NCBI GenBank assembly: GCA_030045755.1
Contig: JASIEW010000049.1
Span: 1-6,486 of the forward strand
Source: Nitrososphaerales archaeon
GTDB taxonomy: Archaea; Thermoproteota; Nitrososphaeria; Nitrososphaerales; UBA183
Reading direction: 5' to 3'
DNA: 6,486 bases
Shown piece after piece: positions 1-6,315 of the stretch. Under the pieces are notes generated by a model. The model did no database searches, had not been told where the DNA came from, and worked only from the letters and a program-made list of their open reading frames with translations. Made by a program: the position numbers and the translations under genes. The first letter of the stretch is position 1; each line of letters opens with the position of its first letter.

Positions 1-1
1 C

Positions 2-271
2 GGGACGGAGCCGTCTGAACTGCTTGTGCCTCACTTCGGCAGCAGAGCCGACGTGGACTGGGTGTTTGATAGGACCGTGGAAAAGGTAAACGAGTGGGTA
101 GAGACCGTGAAGTCCCAAAGGAAGAAAGGGCTCAATCTGGAACAGATTTCCGGCTTGCTGGAGGAAGAAGTCTCGAAGGAGGCGGGGACATCGAGCCTTC
201 CTGTCTATGCGAAGGTCTCCGTCAGGACGTCCGTCATGGGGATACTGGACTATCTAGACCGAAACGCTTGA
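2..271 (+). CDS. Probable MBL-fold metallo-hydrolase, C-terminal end (5' truncated by window edge)
   Basis: The reading frame is open from the window edge to TGA at 269-271, giving 89 visible residues; a GTG at 26 lies inside the frame and is unlikely to be the true start. The visible part begins just before a V-P-H-F-G motif (His at visible residue 11). This resembles the last metal-ligand His (x-x-H-F-G) near the C terminus of many metallo-beta-lactamase-fold hydrolases. An amphipathic helix rich in Glu, Lys and Trp follows, then an L-P-x-Y-A segment and a closing helix ending V-M-G-I-L-D-Y-L. That layout is the usual tail of this family. The diagnostic HxHxDH motif would lie upstream of the window, so the family call is an inference from the tail only, and substrate cannot be guessed. 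The gene ends 27 bases before the LigB-like gene on the same strand, suggesting cotranscription. Confidence 0.55.
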   Translation, partial: GTEPSELLVPHFGSRADVDWVFDRTVEKVNEWVETVKSQRKKGLNLEQISGLLEEEVSKEAGTSSLPVYAKVSVRTSVMGILDYLDRNA

Positions 272-298
272 TATCACGGAGCCCCTCCCTGTGACGGC

Positions 299-1126
299 GT
301 GCCGATAGTCTATGCCTGTATAGCTCCTCACGGCGGAGAAGTCGTCCCGGCCCTTGCAGGGAAGAAGCTGAAGCTCTTCGCGCCGACCAGATCTGGCATG
401 AGGAGACTCGCGCGCATGATGGGAGAGTCGCGCCCCGACACCATTGTGATAGCGAGCCCTCACAATCTGAGGTTGCCCAAGCACATCGGCGTCGTGATCG
501 CGGAGAACTCTTCGGGCGTCGTCTCCGAGGGGAGGAAGCAAATCAGGCTCAGAGCAAAGTGCGATGTTGAGTTCGCGAACAAGGTCATCCAAGGGGCCGA
601 AAAGAGGGGCCTCCCGGTGGTTGGCGCGAACTACGGCACTCTCGAGGGCCCCCTCTCTGACCTCGCAATGGACTGGGGGACTCTGATCCCCCTCTGGTTT
701 CTATCGAGAGGCGGGAGGAAGGTCAAAATCGTGATCGTGACACCCTCCAGAGGAATCCCTCTGCAACAGAACTTCGAGTTCGGCAGAGTCGTGGCTGAAA
801 CCGCAGAACGTGAGAAGAAACGCGTCGCGTTCGTTGCGAGCGCAGACCAGGCCCACGCTCACAAGAGGTCCGGCCCGTATGGGTATGACAAGCGGGCCGC
901 TGAGTATGACAGGCGCGTGGTGAGCGCCATCAGAAGAAACAAACTCGAAACGCTGATGGGGATGGACGATGACTTCGTCGCCGGTGCGCGTCCTGACAGC
1001 CTATGGCAGATGACGATGCTTGCGGGTGTTTCTTCTGTGGTCCCCATGGACGGGGAGCTGCTTTCCTATCAGGTCCCGACCTACTACGGCATGCTGTGCG
1101 CGAGCTTCAAGAGAAAGAGCCGCTGA
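299..1126 (+). CDS. LigB-family class III extradiol dioxygenase-fold protein
   Basis: This 275-residue protein resembles the LigB catalytic subunit family of non-haem Fe(II) extradiol ring-cleaving dioxygenases, which also includes the non-dioxygenase MEMO proteins. Candidate metal ligands are all present: His11 in A-P-H-G-G, His55 in A-S-P-H-N, and Glu253 in D-G-E-L-L-S-Y. The stretch around residues 181-196 (S-A-D-Q-A-H-A-H, then G-P-Y-G-Y-D) matches the position of the LigB acid/base His and the family's x-P-Y-G-Y-D signature. The C terminus (Y-Q-V-P-T-Y-Y-G-M) is the typical family ending. No signal peptide or membrane segment is seen, so it should be cytosolic. The start is GTG at 299; it has only a weak GGAG 17 bases upstream, and a nearby GTG at 291 runs into a stop after five codons. 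No aromatic-degradation genes are visible beside it, so substrate is unknown. Family call is firm; ring-cleaving activity is inferred. Confidence 0.8.
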   Translation: MPIVYACIAPHGGEVVPALAGKKLKLFAPTRSGMRRLARMMGESRPDTIVIASPHNLRLPKHIGVVIAENSSGVVSEGRKQIRLRAKCDVEFANKVIQGAEKRGLPVVGANYGTLEGPLSDLAMDWGTLIPLWFLSRGGRKVKIVIVTPSRGIPLQQNFEFGRVVAETAEREKKRVAFVASADQAHAHKRSGPYGYDKRAAEYDRRVVSAIRRNKLETLMGMDDDFVAGARPDSLWQMTMLAGVSSVVPMDGELLSYQVPTYYGMLCASFKRKSR

Positions 1127-1154
1127 GAGGGTGTAGCAATGGTTCGAGGCAGTC

Positions 1155-1856
1155 TCAGACCATGAAGTCATAGACCTCGAGCAGGCTGGAGATCCTCTGG
1201 CAGTCGGCCTCTCCGCTCGTACCCTCCCTGTCGATGAGGAGGCCCTTCATCCCAACGTTCCTCGCACCCACTATGTCGGCCTCGTATAGGTCCCCGACGT
1301 GGATCGCCTCGTCGGCACCAACCCCGGCCCGTGCGAGCGCGATCCTGAAAATCTCAGAGCGTGGCTTCAAGTAGCCCACCTCAGCGGAGATGACGACGGG
1401 GTCGAGGTAGCTGGTCAGCCCCGTCGCTTCGACGACCCTCCTCGTCCGCGTGGTCGCGTTCGATATGAGCCCCATCGAGAAGCCGTCGGCCCTTAGCCGC
1501 CGGAGAAGCGGCTCCGCGTCGGGGAACAGCTCTGGAGGGATGGCCCTCTCGATCGCGGGCCCCCTGACCCGGACCGTCTTGGAGAACTCGGCCGCGTAAG
1601 AGGGAGACTTGTCCGGGGAGAGTTCCAGGACGACCTTCTCGTCCAGGACCCGGTAGGCCTCGTCCGTCTCTCCCGGGCTTATCTTCTGGTTCCCGTAGAC
1701 GGAAAGCCACCAGGGCTCGACCTTCATGTAGGCCGCGTGTATCGAAGCGAGCTCCACGGTTCGCCCCTCTTCTTGGAGGAGGCTTTGCAGGACCTTGTGA
1801 TGCCTGAACATGAGGAGCGTTCCTCCCAAGTCGAAGAACACTACACGCGTAGCCAA
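1155..1856 (-). CDS. HAD-superfamily hydrolase (subfamily IA-like), second catalytic Asp replaced by Gly
   Basis: This 233-residue cytosolic protein has the four HAD motifs in order. Motif I is F-F-D-L-G-G-T-L with nucleophile Asp9; motif II is I-S-N-A with Ser132; motif III is the Lys in G-Y-L-K-P (Lys164); motif IV is G-D-L-Y-E-A-D with Asp189 and Asp194. Residues 15-110 would form an alpha-helical C1 cap, as in phosphoglycolate phosphatase and haloacid dehalogenase relatives. The residue two after the nucleophile is Gly11 instead of the Asp that acts as general acid/base in most HAD phosphatases, a variant found in many D-L-G-G-T-L proteins. The start is TTG at 1856; no ATG fits, and a GTG at 1841 would leave only M-F-F-D before motif I, which is short. 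A GATATC-like element about 27 bases upstream could serve a leaderless transcript. Substrate cannot be assigned. Confidence 0.83.
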   Translation of the reverse strand: MATRVVFFDLGGTLLMFRHHKVLQSLLQEEGRTVELASIHAAYMKVEPWWLSVYGNQKISPGETDEAYRVLDEKVVLELSPDKSPSYAAEFSKTVRVRGPAIERAIPPELFPDAEPLLRRLRADGFSMGLISNATTRTRRVVEATGLTSYLDPVVISAEVGYLKPRSEIFRIALARAGVGADEAIHVGDLYEADIVGARNVGMKGLLIDREGTSGEADCQRISSLLEVYDFMV

Positions 1857-1900
1857 CGTCCTACGGGATGCGCCCTTGTAGATATCCTTGAAGCGGGGGC

Positions 1901-1923
1901 AAAGCCGCGCGTAGACCGGCTTT
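1901..1923 (-). terminator. Hairpin right after the DUF1634 stop codon, possible terminator
   Basis: A perfect 7-bp inverted repeat, AAAGCCG at 1901-1907 and CGGCTTT at 1917-1923, encloses a 9-base loop and directly abuts the TGA stop at 1924-1926 of the DUF1634 gene. On the minus strand the stem ends in three T's and then C's, so the T tract is poor. It may partly terminate or protect the 3' end of the permease transcript, and it suggests the HAD gene is expressed separately or at a lower level. The stem is seen; the function is inferred. Confidence 0.35.
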
Positions 1924-2334
1924 TCACGCGTGGAAGATCGGAATGAAGGGGGTCACGAGCATGCTGAACAGCAGAAGTGCCAGGACCACGGCCGTGATGT
2001 ACACGTACTCCCTGTCCCTCTCGGCCGCAAACAAGAACACCGAGACTGACACGCGGGAAACGGGCGTCGCTATCAGGAGTATAACTCCGAGCTCTATTAT
2101 GGCGTAGGGCTGAGCTTGCGCGAGACCTCTCACCAGTGCGTCGAGGCTTACCGGAAAAGTGCCGTGCGGGACCTGGGAAGGGTTGTACGTGAGGAGCCCG
2201 GAGGTTCCCGAGAAGCCTGAGTTCGCAACCAGCAACAGAGCTCCCGCGAGCGTGACGACCGCCGAGATGAGGACTCCATATCTCAGGACCTTGCCTATGA
2301 CGAGGTTCATCGAGTCCGGGTCCTTCAGGTTCAA
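1924..2334 (-). CDS. DUF1634 family membrane protein, partner of the TSUP permease
   Basis: This 136-residue protein has three predicted membrane helices, at about residues 18-38, 76-103 and 110-130. Between the first two lies a polar stretch (about 39-73) rich in Ser, Gly, Thr and Pro. The segment A-I-I-E-L-G-V-I-L-L-I-A-T-P-V-S-R-V, followed by F-x-x-E-R-D-R-E-Y, is typical of DUF1634 proteins, which are usually encoded next to TauE/SafE permeases. The gene starts 16 bases after the permease stop, so the two are almost certainly cotranscribed and may form one transporter unit in the cytoplasmic membrane. The TTG start at 2334 is favoured over ATG at 2310 (Met9) because GAGGAG lies 6 bases upstream of it. 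The biochemical role of DUF1634 is not known to me; an accessory or stabilising subunit is an inference. Confidence 0.82.
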   Translation of the reverse strand: MNLKDPDSMNLVIGKVLRYGVLISAVVTLAGALLLVANSGFSGTSGLLTYNPSQVPHGTFPVSLDALVRGLAQAQPYAIIELGVILLIATPVSRVSVSVFLFAAERDREYVYITAVVLALLLFSMLVTPFIPIFHA

Positions 2335-2340
2335 GTCTTT

Positions 2341-2346
2341 CTCCTC
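2341..2346 (-). promoter_or_regulatory. Strong ribosome-binding site for the DUF1634 gene
   Basis: GAGGAG on the minus strand sits 6 bases before the TTG at 2334 and lies within the 16-base gap after the permease stop. It decides the TTG start over the internal ATG and shows translation of the second gene within a shared transcript. Confidence 0.6.
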
Positions 2347-2350
2347 TATC

Positions 2351-3187
2351 TCAAATCCCGTAGGCGCTGAGTATCATCTCGACCGCGGCTATAGCCAGCA
2401 CGACGGCGAAGATCTTTCTTATCGTAGGGTTCTTCGCCCGAACGAGATAGCGCGCGCCGATGGCCGCACCGATGAGAATCCCGACCGCCACGGGCGCCAC
2501 TATCAGGGGGTTCACGTCGCCCCTCGCATAGTAAATCCCCGCGCTCGCGGCCGCCGTCACTCCGATCATGAAGTTCGACGTCGTGGTCGAGACTTTTATC
2601 GGAAGCTTCATCGCGAGGTCCATGGAGAGCACCTTGAACGCGCCGCTGCCTATGCCGAGCAGACCGGAGAGCATCCCGGCTATGACCATGCCTGCGAGAC
2701 CCACCTTCGGTTTGGCAGCGTTGTAGTTCACGGACGAGCCGTCTGCTTCGACGTACGTGCCGGTCAGCTTAAGCTGCTTCGCCAGACCTTTGAGTTCGGG
2801 GCTCTTGGGCGTGGCTTCGCCGATTTTCATGACGGTCGGCACCAGCATGACCAGCAAGATGCCGCCGAATATCAGCTCGAGGGCCATGGAGTCGATGTAC
2901 GCTGCGATTGCAGCCCCGACGATCGCCCCGGAGGTGGTCCCTAACTCCAGGAACATGCCAACTCGGATGTTCGTGATCCTGTCCTTCACGTAGACGGAGG
3001 CGGCCCCGCTGGACGTGGCGATTATCGCCACGATGCTCGCACCGATCGCGAAGTGGATGTCGACGCCCAGAAGGAGCGTGAGGATGGGGATGATCACCAC
3101 TCCCCCGCCTAGCCCGACGATCGACCCGAATATGCCGGCGAAGATCGACGACAGGAAGAGGATGAGCAGGAACTCGATCACTATCAC
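2351..3187 (-). CDS. TauE/SafE-family (TSUP) anion permease
   Basis: This 278-residue integral membrane protein has about eight hydrophobic segments in two halves: roughly residues 5-38, 46-65, 79-99 and 101-120, then 162-184, 203-222, 226-247 and 257-275. Each half opens with the family's glycine-rich signature: G-x-x-V-G-L-G-G-G-V-V-I-I-P near residues 21-34 and G-L-L-G-I-G-S-G-A near 175-183. The TSUP family moves sulfite, sulfoacetate, taurine-derived or other organosulfur and small organic anions, usually outward but in some members inward. The halves are joined by a hydrophilic linker of about 40 residues (121-160). Start is GTG at 3187 with a GGGGG-rich stretch about 9-12 bases upstream; the GTG two codons later is also possible. 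The DUF1634 gene follows directly. No sulfur-metabolism genes are visible here, so the anion cannot be named. Confidence 0.87.
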   Translation of the reverse strand: MIVIEFLLILFLSSIFAGIFGSIVGLGGGVVIIPILTLLLGVDIHFAIGASIVAIIATSSGAASVYVKDRITNIRVGMFLELGTTSGAIVGAAIAAYIDSMALELIFGGILLVMLVPTVMKIGEATPKSPELKGLAKQLKLTGTYVEADGSSVNYNAAKPKVGLAGMVIAGMLSGLLGIGSGAFKVLSMDLAMKLPIKVSTTTSNFMIGVTAAASAGIYYARGDVNPLIVAPVAVGILIGAAIGARYLVRAKNPTIRKIFAVVLAIAAVEMILSAYGI

Positions 3188-3191
3188 TCGA

Positions 3192-3236
3192 CCCGCCCCC
3201 TTTCAGTTGTCTCGACTCTTCAGCAGGAAGGGCGGG
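3192..3236. repeat. GC-rich inverted repeat upstream of the permease gene
   Basis: CCCGCCC at 3192-3198 pairs perfectly with GGGCGGG at 3230-3236 across a 31-base spacer, with partial extension inward (CCTTTC against GGAA). It fills most of the 76-base gap between the kinase stop and the permease start. On the minus strand one arm is the G-rich stretch that would serve as the permease ribosome-binding site. It may be the 3' end of the kinase transcript, a leader structure, or chance in GC-rich DNA. Confidence 0.3.
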
Positions 3237-3263
3237 CGTCTAAAGGCGAGTCCAAGCGGCGTG

Positions 3264-4460
3264 TTACTTCGACGACTCAAGGGCTGCCACTATCCTGTCA
3301 TGGCTTTCCTGGATTCCCTCTACGCCTGTGTTCAGTATCACGCATGGAATGTGCCAGTTCTCAAACATCGACCTGAAGAACCTGGTCTGGGCCGCCGGAT
3401 CTAGTTCGAGCAGGTAGGGGTTGTACCATGGCTCGTAGGACATGGTCCCCCACTTCTCCTTGGGGCCTGCGCCAGGGAGCACCATGTATTCCCCTTTCTG
3501 GAGTATCTCTATCGCCTGGTCCGAAGTCAGCTTCACTTCCGCTGGGCTGTGGTCGTCCCTCCGGAGAAGGACCACGAGGTCGATAGGGACCTCGTTGACG
3601 ACCTTCGATGGCCCCTGGATGTCCTCCCTCCTGACCAAGACGCGAGAGTTGCCGAAGGCGTAGTAGCACCACGACATGCCATCGTTGAACACGCACTTTT
3701 TCTTTGTAGCAGAACAGAGCTCCTCGCCGAGCGGATACTCGCAGTCCTCCTTCCTCGTCGTGACGTTCTCGTTCATCGACCTGTCGAAGACGTCCCTGAG
3801 CCATCCCTGCTCCTTCTGCGACTCCGACCGCATGTAGAGCGCCTTCTCAGGCTGCCTTGCTACCAGAGGCGAGCGCGGCTTGGCAGGAATCGGGTCGGGA
3901 AAGGCCACGTATGCCCAGTCGTCGCCGCAGATCTTGCCCTGGTCGTTCATGAAGATCTTGAACGAGTGCGTCGTCTTGCCCGTCCCAGTCGGCGCGATTA
4001 TCACGGCTCCCTTGCCCTTGTACAGCGCCGTGGCCCCGTGAATCGAGAGCGTGCTGAAGTTCTTCTCCAGGATCGCCGCAGCCATTCCCAGAGCCCACGA
4101 CTTGCACTGGCCGTAGTACTCGGTGTTGAGGAACAGAGCGGTCTTCAGCGCCGGGCAGTAGTAAGCTGAAGGTTCAACCCCCTCGACGCCCGTCGCGGAG
4201 AAGATGCGGGCATGCGGTAGGACCGAGTCCTGTGCTTCCCACCAGTTCCTCGACCAGAAGTCTGCCTGGTGCTCGCTGTTCGTCGTCAGCTCTACGACGA
4301 TGCCGTTGAGATTCGCCTTCAAGGACCTGGTCCTTGTGCTCCTGAGCCTCTCCTTGGCCTTCTCCAGGAGCGGCTCGAATTCGCCTATTGTCGAGTTCTT
4401 GTTGCCCTTCACTCTGGCCCTCGACTGCGTCACGTAGTTCTGGAACTGTGACATCTCCAT
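3264..4460 (-). CDS. P-loop kinase-like protein of the HPr kinase/PEP carboxykinase fold
   Basis: This is a 398-residue soluble protein. At residues 139-185 it reads S-I-H-G-A, then G-A-V-I-I-A-P-T-G-T-G-K-T-T, then K-I-C-G-D-D-W-A-Y. That order matches HPr kinase/phosphorylase and PEP carboxykinase: a His before the P-loop, a Walker A loop (156-163, Lys162) and a metal-binding D-D (Asp180, Asp181). The loop's first position is Ala156 rather than the usual Gly. The N-terminal ~130 residues have a basic, charged helix (about 31-48) then a beta-rich part, as in HprK-like proteins. A Cys-rich insert follows at 240-265. The C-terminal part has V-V-L-L-R-R-D near 296-302 and a tail rich in Trp, Tyr and Pro. 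Start is ATG at 4460, with a second ATG two codons on; a TTTTAA element lies about 35 bases upstream. The phosphoryl acceptor is unknown. A serine/threonine or small-molecule kinase is inferred; a carboxykinase activity is unlikely, as the protein is much shorter than true PEPCK. Confidence 0.7.
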   Translation of the reverse strand: MEMSQFQNYVTQSRARVKGNKNSTIGEFEPLLEKAKERLRSTRTRSLKANLNGIVVELTTNSEHQADFWSRNWWEAQDSVLPHARIFSATGVEGVEPSAYYCPALKTALFLNTEYYGQCKSWALGMAAAILEKNFSTLSIHGATALYKGKGAVIIAPTGTGKTTHSFKIFMNDQGKICGDDWAYVAFPDPIPAKPRSPLVARQPEKALYMRSESQKEQGWLRDVFDRSMNENVTTRKEDCEYPLGEELCSATKKKCVFNDGMSWCYYAFGNSRVLVRREDIQGPSKVVNEVPIDLVVLLRRDDHSPAEVKLTSDQAIEILQKGEYMVLPGAGPKEKWGTMSYEPWYNPYLLELDPAAQTRFFRSMFENWHIPCVILNTGVEGIQESHDRIVAALESSK

Positions 4461-4491
4461 GTGAGCGCTTGGACAGGGAGAAATTCTTGCC

Positions 4492-4501
4492 CTTAAAACG
4501 G
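4492..4501 (-). promoter_or_regulatory. TATA-like element of the kinase-like gene
   Basis: The minus strand reads CGTTTTAAGG here, centred about 35 bases upstream of the ATG at 4460, within the 60-base gap after the radical SAM stop. At archaeal spacing the transcript would begin near 4470 with a leader of about 10 bases. It suggests the kinase-like gene can be expressed without its upstream neighbour. Confidence 0.4.
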
Positions 4502-4520
4502 TTAACGGACTGCGTGAGAG

Positions 4521-6218
4521 CTAGCTCGCAATCAGCGGCGCCTCGAGCCGCTCTCTTTTGACCCCGTAGGTCGCCGCCTTCTCCAGGTCCAGCCCGCCCT
4601 TCTTGCATATGCTGCTCACCACGCGGAACATGGCCCATCCGCCCAGCCCTATCAGACCGCCTGTGACTGTCCTTACCAGAGCGTTGGAGTCGTCTGAGGC
4701 GTTCGTCGCGTTGCGCACTGCGATCTTCGCCAGATGTCTGTACGACGCGTAGTACACGGCCAGCTGGGACTCGTTCAGCTTGATCGACGTGAAGGTCTTG
4801 CTCTTGAGGTGACCCAGCGGCACGTTCTGCATGGGAGTTATGGTGAACTCGAAGGGCCTGCCGTTGCTCAGGGTCGAGTTGCTCATGAGATTGATGAGGG
4901 CGACCGTCTCCCAGTTGTCCTCCGGGGTCTCTCCGGCCTGGCCCACCTGGACCGTGAACGCGGGACGCCAGTAGTTCTCGTTCATGACCTTGGTGCCGCT
5001 CCAGACGATGCTCGCCCATGACCCGTCCGGCCCGACCCTGAGAGGAAGCGTCTTGTTGGGCATATGAAGCTGTGCCAGCCGGTCACTACCTGTCTCAACG
5101 CCGACCTGGAGGCCTATCCAGTTGTCGGGCCCGGCCCTGATGGCGCGAGCCAGCTTTTTCATGAGCTCGGGATACGCGGCGGGAATCGAGATGCGCCCGT
5201 GCGTGGGATTCGTGTGCCCCAGCCCCTTTGTGGCCATCACGTAGTTGAAGAGCTCCACCATGGCCTCTTCGTTGGGCACGAAGTTGCGCCCGTGCTCGTA
5301 TGCGAAAATCTCGTCGCTGTGGAGCCAAGCGTTGGTCATTCCTGCGGCTAGATTCACCTGGATCTCCCTCCTGACCCTCTCGGGAGAATAGTACCTGAGG
5401 GGCCTGAGGGTGACTTCGCAGAAGTCGCATCCTATGCCGCAGCCGCGCATGACCTCCACCATCCCCTTCACCGTCGGCCCTACGATGTCCGGGATGTCGT
5501 CCAAGCTCGGGAACTGCTTCGAGAACTGGTACCTTGAGATGAACCTCTCATCAGCCATCCAGCTCTTGTGGAAGTGCTCGTCGAAGGTCTGGAACCCCTT
5601 GAAGAACTCGGTCTTCTCCCCTCCGCCCTCGCTGACGTACCTGAAGAGTTCAGAGGCTATGTCGTCCGCCTCCCCTTGGAAAGCGTAGTCTATGCCGTTC
5701 TTCTCCAGCTCGTCGGGATGGACGGTCAGTTCCCATACTCCGGGCCCGCCGACGAGCAACTTCGTCTTCTTCCCCTTCCTGATCTTATTGATCTGCGCGA
5801 GGAGGTCCTTGAACTCCTTGTAGACGTATGCGGGCGCGGCGGTCTCGAAGAAGACGCTGTAGGACATCGTCAACGGCCCTAGCCCGAGAGGGTCCATTGT
5901 CGAGACCCCGATTATCTCCGTGTCTTCGTCCACGAAGTCCTGTAGGTGATTCTCCTGCGCCACCACCACGTCCTCCCTCCTGTTCTCCTTCAGCAGCGCC
6001 GCCTCGAGCTTCCTGATGGAGTATGGCGCAAACTTTGCCCTGCCGTCGATGGACGCGGGGGGAGGCCCCTTCATGAAGGAGTAGATCGACCCCGGAAGCT
6101 TGCTTGTAGGGGCGCTAGCCATGAAATCCAAGAGAGGTACGTTCCGGTACGTCCGCGAGAGAGTCGTGTCGGACACTAGTACGTATCTTGCCAACCTATG
6201 GCGCCTCCGAATCCCCAC
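4521..6218 (-). CDS. B12-binding-type radical SAM protein
   Basis: This 565-residue protein carries the radical SAM cluster motif C-x3-C-x2-C at Cys260, Cys264 and Cys267 (R-G-C-G-I-G-C-D-F-C), which binds a [4Fe-4S] cluster and S-adenosylmethionine. Downstream are the usual barrel elements, including G-V-E-T-G-S near 373-378 and G-Q-A-G-E-T at 426-431. Residues 60-200 look like the Rossmann-type domain that binds cobalamin in this group (G-V-S-T-M-D-P-L-G-L-G-P at 104-115, V-G-G-P-G at 156-160), but the classic D-x-H-x-x-G cobalamin-ligating motif is absent. Positions 12-30 (Y-V-L-V-S-D-T-T-L, Y-R-N-V-P-L) fit the conserved N terminus I know from this archaeal group. That favours GTG at 6218, or TTG at 6194, over ATG at 6122. 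The ~185 residues after residue 380 end in a helix-rich region with a hydrophobic Gly-rich patch near 519-534. The reaction (methylation, rearrangement or other) is unknown. The kinase-like gene follows after 60 bases. Confidence 0.85.
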   Translation of the reverse strand: MGIRRRHRLARYVLVSDTTLSRTYRNVPLLDFMASAPTSKLPGSIYSFMKGPPPASIDGRAKFAPYSIRKLEAALLKENRREDVVVAQENHLQDFVDEDTEIIGVSTMDPLGLGPLTMSYSVFFETAAPAYVYKEFKDLLAQINKIRKGKKTKLLVGGPGVWELTVHPDELEKNGIDYAFQGEADDIASELFRYVSEGGGEKTEFFKGFQTFDEHFHKSWMADERFISRYQFSKQFPSLDDIPDIVGPTVKGMVEVMRGCGIGCDFCEVTLRPLRYYSPERVRREIQVNLAAGMTNAWLHSDEIFAYEHGRNFVPNEEAMVELFNYVMATKGLGHTNPTHGRISIPAAYPELMKKLARAIRAGPDNWIGLQVGVETGSDRLAQLHMPNKTLPLRVGPDGSWASIVWSGTKVMNENYWRPAFTVQVGQAGETPEDNWETVALINLMSNSTLSNGRPFEFTITPMQNVPLGHLKSKTFTSIKLNESQLAVYYASYRHLAKIAVRNATNASDDSNALVRTVTGGLIGLGGWAMFRVVSSICKKGGLDLEKAATYGVKRERLEAPLIAS

Positions 6219-6249
6219 TCATCTGGGGTCGTTAGTTGGCTGCCAGCCG

Positions 6250-6257
6250 ATAAAAAA
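6250..6257 (-). promoter_or_regulatory. TATA-like element of the radical SAM gene
   Basis: The minus strand reads TTTTTTAT, centred about 35 bases upstream of the GTG at 6218. Archaeal spacing puts the transcript start near 6226-6230, giving a very short leader, which supports the GTG at 6218. An ATG at 6222 on the same strand is out of frame and reaches a stop after eight codons. Confidence 0.4.
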
Positions 6258-6315
6258 CGTTTGGTGATGTGTTAGAATCGGCGCTTCTCCTCAAATTATT
6301 TCAGAGCTGCACAGC

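Noticed and set aside
1127..1163. Hairpin or bidirectional terminator between the converging genes
   Set aside because: Only a 5-bp ATGGT/ACCAT pair was found, with no T tract, and it overlaps the end of the HAD gene.
2159..2944. 261-codon plus-strand frame opposite the permease and DUF1634 genes
   Set aside because: It is antisense to two clear membrane-protein genes; the product is rich in Arg, His, Gly and Asp without recognisable domains.
3549..4169. 206-codon plus-strand frame opposite the kinase-like gene
   Set aside because: It is antisense to a protein with a clear P-loop and D-D motif; Leu/Arg/Val-rich composition is typical of a complementary-strand shadow.
3264..4460. Calling the kinase-like gene ATP-dependent PEP carboxykinase
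   Set aside because: The P-loop and G-D-D motif are alike, but the protein is about 130 residues shorter than PEPCK and I could not find its other substrate-binding motifs.
4174..5019. 281-codon minus-strand open frame spanning the radical SAM/kinase boundary
   Set aside because: It overlaps two well-supported genes on the same strand in another frame, and its product is an Arg, Gly, His, Gln and Glu-rich mix with no motif, as expected of a shadow frame in GC-rich DNA.
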